Assembly (NCBI GenBank): GCA_963582255.1
Contig: CAUZRD010000029.1
Location: 1 to 16,380, forward strand
Source: CAUZRD01 sp963582255
GTDB taxonomy: Bacteria > Pseudomonadota > Alphaproteobacteria > Rhizobiales > TMED25
Reading direction: 5' to 3'
Length of the DNA: 16,380 nucleotides
Shown here: piece by piece, positions 13,913 to 16,380 of the stretch
Position numbering within the stretch: the first letter of the stretch is position 1
Layout of the letters: every line of letters begins with the position of its first letter
Translations under genes and position numbers: made by a program
Notes under the pieces: generated by a model
The model's database searches: none
The model's input: only the letters and a program-made list of their open reading frames with translations
What the model was told of the DNA's origin: nothing

Positions 13913-16222
13913 ATGCGCACTGTGTCATCATTCCATTGGGGCGCTTATGAAATCACCAGTGATGAAACCGGCCTAACCGGAATTGATCCATTGAGTGATG
14001 ATCCTAATCCATCGCCGATTGGAAAAGGTTTACTCAGTGCGTTTGATCATAAAGTTCGGGTGCGAGAACCGATGGTGCGTCGGGGGTGGCTTGAAAATGG
14101 CCCGGGCAAAGCTGGCGGAGCCAGGGGTCGTGATCCGTTTGTTCCGGTTAGTTGGGATAAAGCGCTGGATCTGATATCTGAAGAGTTGGCGCGGGTGTCA
14201 GGCGATCACGGTTATGATGCGATATTTGCGGGTAATTATGGCTGGTCAAGCACTGGACGGTTTCATCATGCCAAAAGCCAATTACGCCGGTTTATGAGCG
14301 AATTCGGCGGCTTTACCGACGGTGTTACCACGTATTCCACAGGGGCTGCGCAGGTCATCATTCCGCATGTTTTCGGTCAGGAGTTTTTTCAACTTTGCGC
14401 TGGAATGACATCCTGGTCAGTTATCGCGCGTAATAGTGAACTTTTGGTGATGTTTGGTGGTATTCCGCTCAAAAACGCACAAGTCAGTAATGGTGGAATT
14501 TGCTCTCATGACACTAAGGGTTGGCTGAATGAATGTAAATCGTCTGGTGTTGAGTTTGTAAACATCAGTCCGGTGCGAAATGATGCGGCATCGGCTCTGG
14601 ATGCTGAGTGGTTAGCTCCGAGGCCTAATACTGATACTGCCTTTATGATCGGCCTCGCGCATACCCTAATTTTAGAGAATCTACACGATCGTGCATTTCT
14701 CGATAGTTACACAACTGGATTTGACAAGTTCGAAAATTATATTTTAGGACGGACTGACGGCATTATAAAGGATGCTGACTGGGCTGGAAAGATTTGTGAT
14801 ATTGATTCTGATGTCATTCGCTCTCTTGCTCGGAAAATGGCAACAAAGCGGACATTATTGACGGCAAGCTGGTCCATTCAGCGCGGTGATCATGGCGAAC
14901 AGACTTATTGGATGCTAGCTACGCTTGGAGCAATGATCGGACAAATAGGTTTGCCAGGCGGCGGCGTTGGTTATGGTTATGGGGCGGTTGGTCATCTCGG
15001 TAATCCAATCCGACGGTTACCTAGTCCTACCTTGCCGACAGGCATGAATCCAATCAAAAGTTTTATCCCGGTGGCTAGAATTGCTGACCTTCTTCTCAAT
15101 CCTGGTTCATCATTCTGCTATAACGGTGGTGAGTATATCTACCCTGATATCAAGCTAGTTTATTGGTGTGGTGGCAATCCATTTCATCATCATCAAGATA
15201 TCAACCGCCTTGCTGAGGCATTTCAGATGCCTGAGACGATAGTAGTTCACGAGCCATGGTGGACGGCGACCGCTCGCCATGCCGATATAGTGCTACCGGC
15301 CAACACGTCTCTCGAGCGTAATGATATAGGGCATTCATCAGCTGACGTGAAGTTGGTGGCAATGAAGAAGGTTGCGTCTAACGTCGGCCAGTCACGATGC
15401 GATTATGATATTTTATCCGATCTCTCTAAACGACTTGGATTTGCGGATCGTTACACTGAAGGTCGAACTGAGATGGAATGGTTGGAGCATATGTATGATT
15501 CATTTCGCGAACAGATTTCGCGCGTAGACATCGAGTTGCCATCATTTCAAGATTTTTGGGATCAAGACCTAATTGATTTGCCAGTGCGTGGCAAAGAATT
15601 GGTGATGTTTGAGGAATTTCGAAATGATCCAAATGCTTATCCCTTGGGCACGCCGTCAGGTAAGATTGAGATTTTTTCACAAAAAATTGATGGCTTTGGA
15701 CTGACGGATTGCATGGGGCATGCTGCCTGGTTTGAGCCGATTGAATGGTTGGGCTCAGAGCTTGCTGAGAAATACCCGCTGCATCTGGTATCCAATCAGC
15801 CCACTACCCGCCTGCACAGTCAGCTTGATTGTGGAAGTGTTAGCCAAGAAAGTAAGGTCGCAGGTCGCGAGCCAGTGCGGCTTAATCCGATTGATGCGTT
15901 AGAACGCAACATTAAAGATGGTGATCTTGTGCGCCTTTTTAATAGTAGAGGCGCATGTCTTGCCGGTGCCGTTGTTAGCGAAGATATCCGACTTGGTTGT
16001 GCGGAGCTTGCAACTGGTGCCTGGTATGATCCAAATCCTGCTGGAGATCTTGATCGGGCGGGAAATCCCAATGTGTTGACGTTGGATAAAGGAACGTCAT
16101 CGCTTGGGCAGGGTTCATCTGCACATACAGCTCTGGTTGAGGTGGAAAAGTTTGTCGGCGCTGCGCCAGCGGTAGAAATTTATTCGCCACCCTCGATTGA
16201 GCGTCCCGTAGCCGCTAAATAG
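13913..16222 (+). CDS. Molybdopterin oxidoreductase, BisC/TorA/DMSO reductase group
   Basis: This is a bis-molybdopterin-guanine-dinucleotide enzyme that by family reduces an S-oxide or N-oxide. The 769-aa product has no N-terminal Cys cluster, hence no [4Fe-4S], and no twin-arginine signal, so like biotin sulfoxide reductase BisC it should be cytosolic, not a periplasmic respiratory enzyme. The NYGWSSTGRFHHA segment (108-120) matches the Mo-ligand loop, with Ser113 as the expected molybdenum ligand. The C-terminal domain (from about 620) has the molybdopterin dinucleotide-binding fold, seen in SNQPTTRLHSQLD and PVRLNP. The start is the ATG at 13913; a TTG at 13898 is too close to the ribosome site GAGG at 13900-13903. 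It lies 43 bp after the amidohydrolase and 36 bp before the amidase. Methionine or biotin sulfoxide repair is an alternative to a role in the local pathway. Confidence 0.93.
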   Translation: MRTVSSFHWGAYEITSDETGLTGIDPLSDDPNPSPIGKGLLSAFDHKVRVREPMVRRGWLENGPGKAGGARGRDPFVPVSWDKALDLISEELARVSGDHGYDAIFAGNYGWSSTGRFHHAKSQLRRFMSEFGGFTDGVTTYSTGAAQVIIPHVFGQEFFQLCAGMTSWSVIARNSELLVMFGGIPLKNAQVSNGGICSHDTKGWLNECKSSGVEFVNISPVRNDAASALDAEWLAPRPNTDTAFMIGLAHTLILENLHDRAFLDSYTTGFDKFENYILGRTDGIIKDADWAGKICDIDSDVIRSLARKMATKRTLLTASWSIQRGDHGEQTYWMLATLGAMIGQIGLPGGGVGYGYGAVGHLGNPIRRLPSPTLPTGMNPIKSFIPVARIADLLLNPGSSFCYNGGEYIYPDIKLVYWCGGNPFHHHQDINRLAEAFQMPETIVVHEPWWTATARHADIVLPANTSLERNDIGHSSADVKLVAMKKVASNVGQSRCDYDILSDLSKRLGFADRYTEGRTEMEWLEHMYDSFREQISRVDIELPSFQDFWDQDLIDLPVRGKELVMFEEFRNDPNAYPLGTPSGKIEIFSQKIDGFGLTDCMGHAAWFEPIEWLGSELAEKYPLHLVSNQPTTRLHSQLDCGSVSQESKVAGREPVRLNPIDALERNIKDGDLVRLFNSRGACLAGAVVSEDIRLGCAELATGAWYDPNPAGDLDRAGNPNVLTLDKGTSSLGQGSSAHTALVEVEKFVGAAPAVEIYSPPSIERPVAAK

Positions 16223-16258
16223 TTCCTAATCATATCTTAATAATGGGAATAATGAAAT

Positions 16259-16380
16259 ATGAGCGACGGGATGTTCTCGCTTGAGGAAGCGACTATTGAA
16301 GAAATGCAGACTGCCATTCAATCTGGTCAGATCACATGTGCTCAAATTGTTCTACACTATATCGATCGTGCAAAAATTTA
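16259..16380 (+). CDS. Amidase-signature-family enzyme, N-terminal fragment
   Basis: Only the first 40 codons are in the window. The text MFSLEEATIEEMQTAIQSG followed by QITCAQIVLHYIDRA is the characteristic N-terminal helix pair of amidase-signature enzymes (compare F-L-E-A-T-I-x-E-L-Q and G-x-x-T-S-x-x-L-V-x-x-Y-L-x-R-I). These enzymes hydrolyse amides with a Ser-Ser-Lys triad, which lies beyond the right edge. The gene begins 36 bp after the molybdoenzyme with a weak GGGAA ribosome site and is probably in the same operon, giving a second C-N hydrolase beside the hydantoinase-like protein. Confidence 0.85.
   Translation, partial: MSDGMFSLEEATIEEMQTAIQSGQITCAQIVLHYIDRAKI

Noticed and set aside
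1..16380. Search by eye for CRISPR arrays, insertion-sequence ends, tRNA genes and riboswitch-like leaders
   Set aside because: No regularly spaced repeats, transposase-like frames, terminal inverted repeats or cloverleaf patterns were found; a computed search could still reveal weak ones.

Overview
The window comes from a bacterium of moderate GC with dense gene packing. The gene mix is TauD-type dioxygenase, BKACE, luciferase-like (LLM) flavoenzyme, several 2-hydroxyacid/3-hydroxyacid dehydrogenases, and a hydantoinase-like amidohydrolase beside a cytosolic molybdoenzyme and an amidase. This resembles catabolic regions of heterotrophic (perhaps marine) Alphaproteobacteria. That assignment is an inference from gene content; no rRNA, tRNA or marker gene is present. 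I see no insertion sequence, integrase, phage gene or CRISPR array.

Layout. (1) 1-377 is non-coding as far as I can tell. (2) 378-2068, plus strand: a 3-hydroxyisobutyrate-dehydrogenase-family enzyme followed by an unrecognised 252-aa protein. (3) 2223-2648, plus: a small secreted protein with two near-identical 38-residue repeats, closed by a strong hairpin terminator that also separates it from (4) 2729-3940, minus: a cytosolic LVIVD-repeat beta-propeller. (5) 4394-5449, plus: a COG0523/CobW-type metal-chaperone GTPase, whose stop codon overlaps that of the convergent next gene. (6) 5446-8988, minus: a probable four-gene operon reading TauD-type dioxygenase, D-2-hydroxyacid dehydrogenase, ketopantoate-reductase-like enzyme, RidA-like protein. 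(7) 9401-10273, minus: a BKACE (beta-keto acid cleavage) enzyme, divergent from (8) a plus-strand block, 10432 to the right edge: LLM flavin monooxygenase, single-pass membrane protein, hydantoinase-like amidohydrolase, molybdopterin oxidoreductase of the BisC/TorA group, and the start of an amidase-signature enzyme.

How the genes may work together (inference). Blocks 6-8 look like a catabolic island. The oxygenases (TauD-type, LLM) would introduce oxygen. The hydantoinase-like protein and amidase would open or cleave C-N bonds, and the molybdoenzyme would reduce an S- or N-oxide. The two Rossmann dehydrogenases and the BKACE enzyme would process keto and hydroxy acids, and a RidA protein would deal with reactive imine/enamine intermediates. 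The substrate cannot be read from the sequence; a nitrogen-containing heterocycle or amide is the simplest guess. Several members have changed active-site residues: Ser replaces the RidA arginine, Tyr replaces a hydantoinase metal-ligand His, and Ala replaces the Glu14 of characterised Kce. The cluster may therefore act on an uncharacterised substrate.

Several starts were moved downstream of the longest open frame because a good Shine-Dalgarno sequence sits in front of an internal start codon; each case is explained in its entry.
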